64,000 nt of DNA from Flavobacterium hydatis. GTDB taxonomy: Bacteria > Bacteroidota > Bacteroidia > Flavobacteriales > Flavobacteriaceae. The number at the start of each line of letters is the position of its first letter. Within the stretch, counting starts at the first letter, position 1. The position numbers were made by a program, and so were the translations under genes. The notes beneath the pieces were generated by a model, which worked only from the letters and a program-made list of their open reading frames with translations, was not told the DNA's origin and did not search any database. The stretch lies in NCBI RefSeq assembly GCF_000737695.1, contig NZ_JPRM01000009.1, positions 1 through 64,000 on the forward strand. Direction: 5' to 3'. Positions 17,330 to 27,209 of the stretch are shown here, in pieces.

Positions 17330-17527
17330 ATGGAAGATTTTTTAGTTTTAATTGGAGTGTTAATAGCTTTGATAAGCGTGCTTGCTTTTTTTTTCGGAAT
17401 TGGTCGTTTGATCTTTATAAGTGATGATAAAAAACTTTCATTAAAAATTATTTTATTTTCCATAATAGCCTTTGTAATTGGTTTTGGAACCTGCGCTGCA
17501 AATTTTTCTTTAGGCGATATGCATTAA
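17330..17527 (+). CDS. Small two-helix membrane protein B
   Basis: The 65-residue product has two hydrophobic helices around the loop SDDKKLS and ends FVIGFGTCAANFSLGDMH. It shares size, layout and the V-I-G-F-G-T-C motif with the gene just upstream. The conserved Cys lies at the outer edge of the second helix. It is the last gene of the plus-strand unit that starts at 14945. No family function is known to me. Confidence 0.7.
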   Translation: MEDFLVLIGVLIALISVLAFFFGIGRLIFISDDKKLSLKIILFSIIAFVIGFGTCAANFSLGDMH

Positions 17528-17532
17528 TAAAA

Positions 17533-17563
17533 AAAACCTGGCACTAAGTGCCAGGTTCATAAT
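17533..17563 (-). terminator. Hairpin terminator between convergent genes (chitinase side)
   Basis: AACCTGGCAC (17535-17544) pairs with GTGCCAGGTT (17548-17557), loop of three. The T tract (eight T) follows on the minus strand, so it best serves the chitinase gene ending at 17706, though it also closes the plus-strand unit. Confidence 0.85.
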
Positions 17564-17705
17564 GATTTCCTCTAGGTAAAAACCAAATAACAAATTACCC
17601 AGATTCAATACATTTATCCAAAATATGAAAAATCAAATTAAAAAATAAATAACCAAACTCAATTTTAACTGCCCCAATTTTTCACTTTTTTGAATTTTTA
17701 AATTC

Positions 17706-20700
17706 TTAATTTAAGAAGTTCATTACCTTAAATGATTTTCTGTTTCCAGATTTATCAGTCACAACTACGATAAATAATTGTTTGGTTATGAAGCTTCTGT
17801 TTTCTAGCAACAAATTGTTACTATTTTGTATGTTTTCGTAACTTAATATCGATTGTCCGATTGTGTTATACACCTCAACTTTACCGATATTATTTGCTTC
17901 GTTAGATATTGCTAGTGCATTACCTTTAAAGTATGCAATTGTTTTATTGCTTGTTACTTCTATCATGTCTTCGGCTTTTATTTTAGCAGTTAGTCCTGCA
18001 AAATATGCTGCATACGCTTTAGATAATTCAGATGAATTACCACAAGAAGATGCATCCCAGTTTACAGACCAAGTCATTAAACCTCTTAAAGATGGGTATG
18101 GTCCGCCTGGCTGCATAGTATAGGTTCTTCCTGTAAAAGTAGTTCCAGTTCTTAAGTAATGCATCGCATTAATTCCTTCTGTAGGAGTTAAATAACCACT
18201 ACCTGCTGCACTTGGACAAGCTGGTAATGCAATAAGAACTTTTGAAGCTGGTAAACCATCAAAACGCATTCCTGTTGTACCAATGTTATACCCTTTTATG
18301 ATCATATCTGTTAGAGCTGTTACCATGTTTGATTTCTTAGCTGAACCATAATATTGACCATCTAATCCGTTTTCTCCTCCTGTATTATACAATTGTACAG
18401 CTAACAAATCTAATTCGTTACGCAAGTTTTGTATGATTGGAAGGAAAGAACCAAATGTATCATTATAGGTAGAATATCCTCCTTGTACATATTGTGTTTC
18501 TGGAGCTGCAGTTAATAAAAATCCAGGACCATAGTAAGCTTTTAATTCTTTGAAAGCATCTACTACATTTTTTAATCTTGGATAAGCAGAAATACCAGCA
18601 TAAGAAATATCTCTTAAAGCTCCTGCACTAAAATTCATCGATCCGCCTTCAAAATCAATATCAACTCCATCAAATTGATACTCATCAATAATTGCTTTTA
18701 GACCATTAACAAAAATATTCTTTTGTGTTACATTCTCTAAAACAACATGACCATTCTGACCTCCAATAGAAACAATAACAGGAACTCCGCTATCTCTTAA
18801 AGATTTTATATCATTTTTCAATAATTGTTTATCGAAAACACCATTGGTCAAATATCTAGTATCATTTGTAGTTAATACTGGTGTATAACCATCACGATTA
18901 ACTGTTTCTACGAAAGCATAATCAACTACGTTAAATTTACTTCCCACCATTTGAGAAAAATATAAAAATGGAGCACCAGTATTTTCCCAAGAATGTGCGT
19001 ATCCTAAAAGAACTTTAGCTGGAAGCGGAATGAATATACGTGTTGAATTAGTAATCGTAATCGATTGATTTAATAATTTTTCGCCCCCTGCATTATCTAT
19101 CGCTTTTACTATTAATGAATATGTTACATAAGCATTTGGAGTAAATGTATAGTTGTATGCATTTCCTGTGCCTTTTGTCATAGGAAAAGAAGTTCCGTTT
19201 ATGCTTACCGAAACGCTTGCAATTGTACCATCGGCATCTGTAGCATTAACACTTATTGCCACTGGTTGGAAACCTGAAGGCTGATTAATTGTTGTCGTTG
19301 CTGGTGAAACCCAAGTAATTACTGGCAACGAATTAGGACAAGTTGTTCCTGAACATTGTAAAGAGAACGCTTTTGTATTTTCGGCAGTTGTACCGCTTGA
19401 AGCCGTTACTGTAGCTTTCAACGTATAATTTTTGTTGAAATCTGCTGCAACTGGTGTCCAATTTGCCACATATTCTGATCCTGAAAGTGCTGCTGTAATA
19501 TTTTGTCCGTTGATGTTGAATATAACTGACGAAATAGTTAAGCTAGCATCTACACTTGCAGTTGCTTTCAGCTGAATCGCTGTTCCTGGAGCAATCGCTA
19601 CAGTTGCAGCTGAAGGAGCCGTAATAGTAACCTGAGGTGGTGTAACTGTATTTGTATTAAAGTTATAAACCTGAGGCGTTGTTGGCATTGCAAAGTTGGC
19701 CAGATTATTTGGAAAATATGCAGTATTATTATTTTCCCAAGCATTTAATTTTAAACTTAAAACTTGTGTATAACCTGCTGTAACTGTATTATCGTAGCTA
19801 AAAACTCCTTGTGCATCTGTTGTTGCAATAACACTTTTCCAGTTGTGCGTGCTATCTGTCCAAGGCACAACTAATTCTACTTTAGCTCCTGATACTGGAG
19901 TTGTTCCATTCTTAACTGTTCCGCTAATTATAGTACCTGGTGTAACTAGCTCTTGTGTAGCGCTTAAAACTTTGCTTTCTACCAGGCTTTTATCAACTGT
20001 AGTCGCTGATGGTGTTTTAGTTTCTGATACCGCAACTACTTCGCTTGGTACACTTTCGCCTGCAACTTTTAATGGTGCTACTGTTCCTGTACTAAAGTCA
20101 TAGACTTGTGAAGTAGCTGGAATAGGCAAATTTGTAAGATTAGAAGGAGAATAGTTAAGACCATTATTCTGCCATGAATTCATTTTTAAACTAGCAATGA
20201 CAGTATATCCTGAGAATATTGCATTATCAAAACTATATTTTCCTTGTGCATCTGTAGTAGCTAGGAAAGTAGCATAAGGATGAGCATTATCTGTCCAATT
20301 AAAGATTAACTCTACCTTGGCACCTGCTACTGGATTTCCACTATTCTTAACTGTTCCGCTAATTTTACTAGCTGGAGCTGCATTTTGTGTAAAGTTTAAA
20401 ACTTTACTTGCTGTAAGATTGTTGTAAACTGTAGATGCTGGTGAGAATGTTACTCCTGCTTTTGCAATTGTTACTGTATAGTTTGCTCCCGAAGGTAAAT
20501 TAGCAATACTATACGCTCCTGTAGCATTAGATACTGATGTAAATGTTGCTGTACCAGAAGTCGCTGTAACTGTAGCTCCAGAAACTGCTGTAGCTCCATC
20601 TAATACAGTTCCGCTAATTGTATAATATACTGTTTGAGTAAAATTTAAAACTTTGTTCTCACTCAAAACTGAATATACTGTAGATGCTGGTGTAAATGTT

Positions 20701-22547
20701 ACTCCTGTTTTTGCAGCTGTAACTGTATAATTTAATCCTGCTGTAAGAGCTGTAATAGTATACGCTCCGCTTGCATTACTAACTGCAGTAAATGTTGTTG
20801 TTCCTGCTGTTGCTGTAACTGTTACTCCCGAAACTGCTGTAGTTCCGTCTAATACTGTTCCGCTAATTGTATAAAGCGGTTGTGTACCCTGAATAACAAC
20901 ATTAGCTTGATTTGCAACAAGATTTGTTAATGTTACTGGCGTAAAAGTGTATGATGCTTTTAAAGCTGTAACTGTGTAATTTGCTCCTGAAACTACATTG
21001 TTAAACGCATAATTTCCATCTGTAGAATTAACTGTTTGAACAATGGCATTGGTAGCGTCTTTAAGCTGAACTGTTACTGCTGGAACTAAATTTGTGCCAT
21101 TTTTTACAGAACCACTTACTGTTAATGTTCCGATAACGGCAGCACTAAAAGTAGTATTTACTTGTCCTAACAATGCATTAGGTATTGCTCCTCTTGTATC
21201 TTGAGATAGTTCCCAGATCATACCTCCTCCAAGATTTTTGGATTTAATATACTCTGCTTTTAACTCCATCGATTGTTTATCTTCATAAGTAATAAACTGA
21301 CGTAAAGAGGCATTGTATAGGTAAGGAACTTTGGTTGTGTTATCCCAATATCTTACCCATCCTGCAGATGCTGCTGCTGGAGTAACCAACATAGTGTTTG
21401 GGTCTAAATATGGATGCGGGTTTGTTACCGGATTACCTACTAAATCGCAAATCTCGATACTTCCTGATTTTTCGCAAGCTGCGGGACCATCCCAAGTTCC
21501 TGTTGGATTTTGCGGATTAGTACATCCTGAAACGGCATCTCTTGGTGCTGTAACAAATAATCCTGGCATATTAGGCACTGTATTAGTTGTTCCAACATTT
21601 TTAAATATTTTTCCGTAAAATGGTAATCCCATTACTAGTTTATTAGCAGGAATACCTATAACGTTTAAATATTGGTTTGTTAACTCATCTAGTGATTCTG
21701 ATTGAGTTGCATTGTATAACGGATCATTTGTATTTCCGCTTGGATATAAAGGGGCATTGTAGCATGTTTTATCATACCAGTTTCCTCCTAAATCATATCC
21801 AAAATATGTGATATAATCGCAATAAGTCGAAATATCTTCTGTCATTCCGTATTGTGCTCTATTGTTTGGGCCTAAATATTGTGCTCCTACTTTTCGAACA
21901 TTATTACCTGCGGCAATTGTAATTAATTTATTAGGCATTGCTTGTCGCATTGCTTTTAATAAATAAACCAAATTCTTGTTGTCATCCGGACTGTATTTTT
22001 GAGGAGGTATTGGAGCTCCGTTAATAACTTCTGTTCCATCTGTTCCTCCAGAAAGGGGATATTCCCAATCGATATCAAATCCATCAATAAAAGGATAAGT
22101 TACCAAGAAATTAGCCATATCTGCTGCCAAAGCTGCTCTTGCAACTGGGCTTGCAGAAATTGGAGAAAGATCTTGTCCTTTTGTCCAACCTCCTACAGAG
22201 ATTAAGATTTTTAGATGTGGGTACTTTTGTTTAAGCTTCATTAAATCATAAAAATTTCCTTTAACTGGAGCATCCCACGGTATTCCACCTTCCATATGCT
22301 CAAAATCGGCATAGGTATCCAAACATTTTAATTTGGTGTTTTCGGGGCGTGCCGGATCAAAAGTTGTTCCGTAAAAAGAATAGTTTAAATGGGTTAATTT
22401 ACTTCCGTCAATTTTTGGGACATTAAAATCCCTTGCGTAAATGGCCCATTGAGCATAGTATCCGACAACTTTTTTATTATGTGCTGGTTGGGCAAATAAT
22501 AAGATCGGAAACAAAAATAAAAACAGCAATCTGTAATAATGTTTCAT
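17706..22547 (-). CDS. chiA: Large T9SS-secreted chitinase with two GH18 domains
   Basis: Start is the ATG at 22547 (MKHYYRLLFLFLFPILLFAQ), giving 1613 residues. The N-terminal GH18 domain has DGFDIDWEYP with Glu162 as the catalytic acid. A middle part of about 450-1190 carries at least five related beta modules (ISGTVLDGTTAVSGVTVTAT and similar), plus Ig-like segments. The C-terminal GH18 domain has DGVDIDFEGG with Glu1300. The end is a type A T9SS sorting domain (KVEVYNTIGQSILSYENI to the C-terminus). This is the layout of F. johnsoniae ChiA, which cuts chitin outside the cell with two complementary domains. It heads the degradative arm of the locus. Confidence 0.94.
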   Translation of the reverse strand: MKHYYRLLFLFLFPILLFAQPAHNKKVVGYYAQWAIYARDFNVPKIDGSKLTHLNYSFYGTTFDPARPENTKLKCLDTYADFEHMEGGIPWDAPVKGNFYDLMKLKQKYPHLKILISVGGWTKGQDLSPISASPVARAALAADMANFLVTYPFIDGFDIDWEYPLSGGTDGTEVINGAPIPPQKYSPDDNKNLVYLLKAMRQAMPNKLITIAAGNNVRKVGAQYLGPNNRAQYGMTEDISTYCDYITYFGYDLGGNWYDKTCYNAPLYPSGNTNDPLYNATQSESLDELTNQYLNVIGIPANKLVMGLPFYGKIFKNVGTTNTVPNMPGLFVTAPRDAVSGCTNPQNPTGTWDGPAACEKSGSIEICDLVGNPVTNPHPYLDPNTMLVTPAAASAGWVRYWDNTTKVPYLYNASLRQFITYEDKQSMELKAEYIKSKNLGGGMIWELSQDTRGAIPNALLGQVNTTFSAAVIGTLTVSGSVKNGTNLVPAVTVQLKDATNAIVQTVNSTDGNYAFNNVVSGANYTVTALKASYTFTPVTLTNLVANQANVVIQGTQPLYTISGTVLDGTTAVSGVTVTATAGTTTFTAVSNASGAYTITALTAGLNYTVTAAKTGVTFTPASTVYSVLSENKVLNFTQTVYYTISGTVLDGATAVSGATVTATSGTATFTSVSNATGAYSIANLPSGANYTVTIAKAGVTFSPASTVYNNLTASKVLNFTQNAAPASKISGTVKNSGNPVAGAKVELIFNWTDNAHPYATFLATTDAQGKYSFDNAIFSGYTVIASLKMNSWQNNGLNYSPSNLTNLPIPATSQVYDFSTGTVAPLKVAGESVPSEVVAVSETKTPSATTVDKSLVESKVLSATQELVTPGTIISGTVKNGTTPVSGAKVELVVPWTDSTHNWKSVIATTDAQGVFSYDNTVTAGYTQVLSLKLNAWENNNTAYFPNNLANFAMPTTPQVYNFNTNTVTPPQVTITAPSAATVAIAPGTAIQLKATASVDASLTISSVIFNINGQNITAALSGSEYVANWTPVAADFNKNYTLKATVTASSGTTAENTKAFSLQCSGTTCPNSLPVITWVSPATTTINQPSGFQPVAISVNATDADGTIASVSVSINGTSFPMTKGTGNAYNYTFTPNAYVTYSLIVKAIDNAGGEKLLNQSITITNSTRIFIPLPAKVLLGYAHSWENTGAPFLYFSQMVGSKFNVVDYAFVETVNRDGYTPVLTTNDTRYLTNGVFDKQLLKNDIKSLRDSGVPVIVSIGGQNGHVVLENVTQKNIFVNGLKAIIDEYQFDGVDIDFEGGSMNFSAGALRDISYAGISAYPRLKNVVDAFKELKAYYGPGFLLTAAPETQYVQGGYSTYNDTFGSFLPIIQNLRNELDLLAVQLYNTGGENGLDGQYYGSAKKSNMVTALTDMIIKGYNIGTTGMRFDGLPASKVLIALPACPSAAGSGYLTPTEGINAMHYLRTGTTFTGRTYTMQPGGPYPSLRGLMTWSVNWDASSCGNSSELSKAYAAYFAGLTAKIKAEDMIEVTSNKTIAYFKGNALAISNEANNIGKVEVYNTIGQSILSYENIQNSNNLLLENRSFITKQLFIVVVTDKSGNRKSFKVMNFLN

Positions 22548-22940
22548 AATAAATAATAGGTTGGTTAATAAAAAATAAATATCCAATTGCATCAAATGAG
22601 TGATTGATAATACAAAAACCAAAAAATCACTTTAAACAAATGGTAATCACAAAACCCAGTTACATTTGGGGCAACTGAATCATTTTTAAATTAAAACAGA
22701 TAAACTTGGGGCTTAGCAATCTTAATGTAAATCTTTATTATATTTTAAATTTTAATATCTATTTTATCATGGATTCGATATTCTAAAAACATCTAAACCG
22801 AATCTTTACCATAATTTATCTCTCCTGAAAATTCCAGAAGAGATAAATAAATTACTAATTAATTATGGCAACTAAACTTCAACTAATTCAATTATTAATC
22901 TAACTCAACTTTTAATTTTACTCTTATACTAATTTTACTC
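22548..22940. other. Intergenic region between chitinase and GH20 genes
   Basis: It is 393 bases and AT-rich. I see one inverted repeat: ATTTATCTCTCCTG (22814-22827) with CAGAAGAGATAAAT (22835-22848), about 95 bases beyond the GH20 stop. It has no clear T tract; it may be a weak terminator or 3' stabiliser. I could not identify a convincing promoter for chiA. Confidence 0.5.
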
Positions 22941-25007
22941 TTATATTAATTTTTTTAAGCTTTCATATACTGCCAACTCTACATCTCCGTAATCTTTAGA
23001 GTTACATTTCTCTAATAATTCATTTAGAACTGCTGGTGCAACTGTTGCTTTATTATCCAAAACATTTACTAATTGCTGTGATAAATCACTAAGATTACTA
23101 GCAAGTGGCAAAATTGGTTGGATTAAAGGCGCATTTTCACTTAAACTTGTCAGGCTTGCTTTTAAACCAATCCATTTATTTAAGAATGAAGTTACTTTGG
23201 CTTTATTAGCTGCTGATTTGTCTGCTAAATATTCTTTTACAACTCCATCAAAAGCTATTGCATCTGAAGCATCTGGTGTACATGCATCTGCAAAAAGTGT
23301 AAATGGTGAATACGTTTGATATTCAACTCCTCCTTTATTTCTCTTATATCCTTTTAGAGGTTCACATACATTAGAGAAATCATTTAATGCTGTAATGTTT
23401 TGATTATTTGTAATATTTCTTAAGATTACATCTTTGTTTCTTATATGTGTAATTCCTAGTTCTTCAAGTCTAAATGAAACAACTGCTAATCTTTTGCGCA
23501 TGCTGTTTAAATCTGTAATATCTTCTGCAGACCATAATCTTTCGGCAATAGCTGCTGTTCTTGGCCAAAGTCTTGAATCTATAGTTAAAGGTGTTACAAG
23601 TTCTGTCCACATTGTAGCTTCACCTCCTAATACTCTTGCTTTTTCTTCTGGTGTAAAGTTTGCACTTTTAGGCAATGGATCGTTTAAATAATGTGCTTCT
23701 ACTCCTTGTACTAAATCAATATAATAACCATTAGATAAAACTGTTTTGTAACCATTTTTTACAGATTCTGTTAATGATTTTCCAACTGCAACTCCTTCAT
23801 TTGGTCCTCTCCATGCATGAATAATTGCATCTTTAGACATGTCTTTTGTCATAATCTCTTCCCATCCCATCAATTGTTTTCCGTGTTTTTTAAGCATCGG
23901 AACTAATTGCATTGTAAAATAAGTTTGCAAATCATGATTGGTTACTAACTTATTTTTCTTTTTAAACTCTTGTATTTTAGGGTTTGAATCCCAGTCTTTA
24001 CCTTCGTTTTCGTCTCCTCCGATATGAAAGTATGCTCCTGGAAATAACAGACATGCTTCATCAAAAATCTCGCTTAATAATTGGTATGTTTTAGGATTTG
24101 ATGGATCTAATGTTGGACTAAAAACTCCCGCATTACGTTCTATACTATAAGTAGATACCACTGCTGCTTTTGAGCTATTCTCTGAAGTTCCGTTAGATAT
24201 ATTTACTACTTTACTTCCTATTTCTGGGTAAGCTGTTAAAATTGCTGATGCATGCCCTGGAACATCGATTTCTGGCACGATCAAAATTCCTCGCTCATCA
24301 GCATATTTAACAATATTTTTAATTTCTTCTTGTGTATAATAAAATCCATCTGAAGCTAAATCTGTAAGCTTAGGATGTTTTTTCAATTGTATTCTCCAAC
24401 CTTGATCATCTACTAAGTGCCAGTGAAAAACATTCATTTTCATAGCTGCAAGCGCGTCCAGGTTTCTTTTAACTACATCAACAGGTTGAAAATGTCTAGC
24501 AACATCCATCATTAAACCTCTCCATGTAAATCTTGGAAAATCTGAAATTTGAGAAACTGGAAAATAGTAAGAAGTACTATTATTTTGTAACATTTGTAAC
24601 AATGTTTCAAGACCATGTAAAGCTCCTAAGTCACTTGTTGCATTAATTGTAATTTTATTTTGCTTTATATCAAGATGATAACTCTCGTCTTCATATAAAC
24701 CAATTTTACCACTTTTGGTGCAATTTATTTGTAATTGTGCTGTAGGTGCTGAATTAAGCTTGGTCAAAAAATCTTGTTCAAAAAACAATCCTGTTCTACC
24801 ATCTAATCGTCTTAAAAAACGAGTTGCCCCGCTAAAAATTCTCGGATTAGGATTTCCTGTAATATTTATTCTAAAACCTTTTGTTAAAGCAAATGTACCC
24901 TCGGATAAATTTATTGTTTGTGGCCATGGCATAAGGTTTAATTGCTCTTTTTTGATTTGAGCATTAGCTACTATACCTGAAAATAATAAGATCAATATAT
25001 ATTTCAT
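22941..25007 (-). CDS. GH20 beta-N-acetylhexosaminidase
   Basis: The start is the ATG at 25007 (MKYILILLFSGIVANAQ, signal peptide), giving 688 residues. An N-terminal Glyco_hydro_20b-like domain precedes the catalytic barrel starting DFPRFTWRGLMMDVARHF. The substrate-assisted catalytic pair is Asp332-Glu333 in HIGGDENEG. The block HAWRGPNEG and the aromatic WSAEDITD segment also fit. It would release GlcNAc from the non-reducing end of chitooligosaccharides, most likely in the periplasm, between the SusCD importer and the MFS transporter. It lies between chiA and nagB in the same direction. Confidence 0.95.
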   Translation of the reverse strand: MKYILILLFSGIVANAQIKKEQLNLMPWPQTINLSEGTFALTKGFRINITGNPNPRIFSGATRFLRRLDGRTGLFFEQDFLTKLNSAPTAQLQINCTKSGKIGLYEDESYHLDIKQNKITINATSDLGALHGLETLLQMLQNNSTSYYFPVSQISDFPRFTWRGLMMDVARHFQPVDVVKRNLDALAAMKMNVFHWHLVDDQGWRIQLKKHPKLTDLASDGFYYTQEEIKNIVKYADERGILIVPEIDVPGHASAILTAYPEIGSKVVNISNGTSENSSKAAVVSTYSIERNAGVFSPTLDPSNPKTYQLLSEIFDEACLLFPGAYFHIGGDENEGKDWDSNPKIQEFKKKNKLVTNHDLQTYFTMQLVPMLKKHGKQLMGWEEIMTKDMSKDAIIHAWRGPNEGVAVGKSLTESVKNGYKTVLSNGYYIDLVQGVEAHYLNDPLPKSANFTPEEKARVLGGEATMWTELVTPLTIDSRLWPRTAAIAERLWSAEDITDLNSMRKRLAVVSFRLEELGITHIRNKDVILRNITNNQNITALNDFSNVCEPLKGYKRNKGGVEYQTYSPFTLFADACTPDASDAIAFDGVVKEYLADKSAANKAKVTSFLNKWIGLKASLTSLSENAPLIQPILPLASNLSDLSQQLVNVLDNKATVAPAVLNELLEKCNSKDYGDVELAVYESLKKLI

Positions 25008-25162
25008 ACTTTTTGTTGTAAAAGAGTCTTTTGCAATCAATACATATTGACTTAAAAACTCGGGTAAAAACAAAACTCAGAATAAAACCTAATTGAACCT
25101 CTTTATCATCAAGGTATCACTCTGAATTTTGTAACTTAAATTATTCTAACTCGTGTATTCTT

Positions 25163-27100
25163 TTAATAATCAAAGCGTTTAAAAGCTTCGATTGCTTCAT
25201 ATTCGGCAAGTCCTAAATCATCATATAAAATCGCTGTGTTTTTATTACGATCTTCGGCTCTTACCCAAAACTCTCTCGAGTCGTTTCCTTGAAACATTAC
25301 TCTGTCTTTTTGAGATTGGTGGTATAAAATAGCGTGACGTTTTAATAATACTTCTGATGGGCTTAATGGTACTGCCATGTCTATTTCATGAATATCCCAT
25401 TCGTGCCAAGCGCCTCGGTACAACCATAACCAACAATCATCCATGTATCGTTCTGGTTTTAATTCTTTCATTGCCGCAAATATGGCGTTCAAACATACTT
25501 CGTGCGTGCCGTGTGGATCTGCAAGGTCTCCTGCTGCAAACACTTGGTGTGGTTTTATTTTTTCGATAATGTCCTTTACAATTGCAATATCTTCCGGACC
25601 TAACGGATTTTTCTTTATTTGTCCTGTTTCATAAAATGGTAAATCCAGGAAATGGGTATTACTATCTTTTAAACCAATATATCTTGTAGCTGCATAAGAT
25701 TCTCTTCTTCTTATTAGCCCTTTTAGTTTGCGAACTTCTAAGGAATCAATTTGATTCTCTGATTTATTGTTCAAAAACTCTATTACTGATTTAAAGTTAA
25801 CCTTGGTATCTGCATCAGTTATAAAATCATTACTTACTTCTGCAAACTTTAATGCTTCATCATCGGTAACGGCAATATTTCCTGACGTTTGATATACTAC
25901 GTGTACATCATGCCCTTGTTTTATTAATTTTGAGAATGTACCTCCCATCGAGATAACATCATCATCTGGATGTGGACTAAAAAGAATAATTCTTTTCTTA
26001 GCAGGGTTAGCTCTTTCTGGACGGTGTGAATCGTCTGTATTAGGTTTCCCTCCTGGCCATCCTGTAATGGTGTGTTGCAATACGTTGAACATATTAATAT
26101 TCAAATCGTAAGCAGAACCTTCTTGAGCCAATAAATCGGACATTCCGTTATTGTTGTAATCTCTGTCGGTTAATTTTAAAATAGATTGTTTTGTTTTCTG
26201 ACATAACCAAACAATCGCTTTGCTTTTTAGTTCTTGGTTCCAAATACACTCTCCTACCAACCATGGCGTTTTAAAACGGGTTAGTTCTGATGCAGCCGAT
26301 TGATCTAAAACAAAAGTTGCATTGCCATGATTTTGTAAGAAAGTAGCCGGAACTTCTGAGCTGATATCTCCTTGAATTGTTCTCTTGATGATATCGGCTT
26401 TGTTTTGTCCCCAAGCCATAAGTACAATTCTTTTAGATCTGAGAATTGTAGATACTCCCATTGTAATGGCCCTTTTTGGCACATTATCAATTCCGTTAAA
26501 ATCGGAAGAAGCATCTACTCTCGTTATATGATCTAAAGTAATTATACGTGTTCCTGAATTTATGTGAGAACCTGGCTCATTAAATCCAACGTGTCCTGTA
26601 CGACCGATTCCTAATAATTGGAAATCTAATCCTCCAGCATTTTTTATGTTCATTTCATAATCAATGCAATATTGATTTAACTCATCGATTGCAACGGTAC
26701 CATCTGGAATATTAACATTATCCGGATTAATATCGATGTGGTTAAAAAGATGCTGATGCATGAAATGATGGTAGCTCTGATTATTCTCTTTTGTCATTGG
26801 ATAGTATTCATCCAAATTAAAAGTAATAACATTGCTAAAACTTAATCCTTCTTCTTTGTGCATTCTAACTAATTCTTCATAAACCTTTATAGGCGAAGAA
26901 CCTGTGGCTAAACCTAGTACGCAAGTTTTATTTTTTTCTTGCTTAGATCTAATTAATTGAGCAATTTCCTGCGCAACAATTATCGATGCCTCGGTAGAGT
27001 TCTTGAAGATTTCATTATGAATTTTTTCAAATCGAGTCTCTTCAAACTTACCAGCACTTTTATAACTAATGTCAGGTTTAATTTCTATAGCACTTTTCAT
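25163..27100 (-). CDS. nagB: Glucosamine-6-phosphate deaminase fused to a PIG-L/LmbE-like domain
   Basis: Start is the ATG at 27100 (MKSAIEIKPDI), giving 645 residues, well over the about 260 of plain NagB. Residues 30-310 are the deaminase: GLATGSSPIKVYEEL, LDEYYPM, IGRTGHVGFNEPG. From about 365 a LmbE/PIG-L-type deacetylase domain follows, with HPDDDVISMGG (His377) and PHGTHEVC. The deaminase turns GlcN6P into fructose-6-P and ammonia. The second domain could deacetylate GlcNAc6P, replacing NagA, which is absent from the locus; that is inference. Fused forms are known in Bacteroidota. A relic of its 5' end survives at 32271-32304. Confidence 0.92.
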   Translation of the reverse strand: MKSAIEIKPDISYKSAGKFEETRFEKIHNEIFKNSTEASIIVAQEIAQLIRSKQEKNKTCVLGLATGSSPIKVYEELVRMHKEEGLSFSNVITFNLDEYYPMTKENNQSYHHFMHQHLFNHIDINPDNVNIPDGTVAIDELNQYCIDYEMNIKNAGGLDFQLLGIGRTGHVGFNEPGSHINSGTRIITLDHITRVDASSDFNGIDNVPKRAITMGVSTILRSKRIVLMAWGQNKADIIKRTIQGDISSEVPATFLQNHGNATFVLDQSAASELTRFKTPWLVGECIWNQELKSKAIVWLCQKTKQSILKLTDRDYNNNGMSDLLAQEGSAYDLNINMFNVLQHTITGWPGGKPNTDDSHRPERANPAKKRIILFSPHPDDDVISMGGTFSKLIKQGHDVHVVYQTSGNIAVTDDEALKFAEVSNDFITDADTKVNFKSVIEFLNNKSENQIDSLEVRKLKGLIRRRESYAATRYIGLKDSNTHFLDLPFYETGQIKKNPLGPEDIAIVKDIIEKIKPHQVFAAGDLADPHGTHEVCLNAIFAAMKELKPERYMDDCWLWLYRGAWHEWDIHEIDMAVPLSPSEVLLKRHAILYHQSQKDRVMFQGNDSREFWVRAEDRNKNTAILYDDLGLAEYEAIEAFKRFDY

Positions 27101-27148
27101 TTTATATTTTTTATAATATTTATTATAAAGACATGCGCGTTTAAAAGA

Positions 27149-27176
27149 GGCATAAGTAATTTTCATTACTTATGCC
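27149..27176 (-). terminator. Hairpin between susD copy 1 and nagB
   Basis: GGCATAAGTAAT (27149-27160) pairs perfectly with ATTACTTATGCC (27165-27176). On the minus strand it is followed by TCTTTTAAA, a weak T tract. It may partly terminate or stabilise the susCD transcript ahead of nagB. A near-identical hairpin follows susD copy 2 at 32352. Confidence 0.7.
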
Positions 27177-27209
27177 GCTTACATTCTTTTTTAAAAAATC
27201 AGTTTTTAA

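Noticed and set aside
19843..24960. Plus-strand frames of 80-95 codons opposite the chitinase and GH20 genes
   Set aside because: They are shadows of strongly supported minus-strand coding regions and lack their own features.
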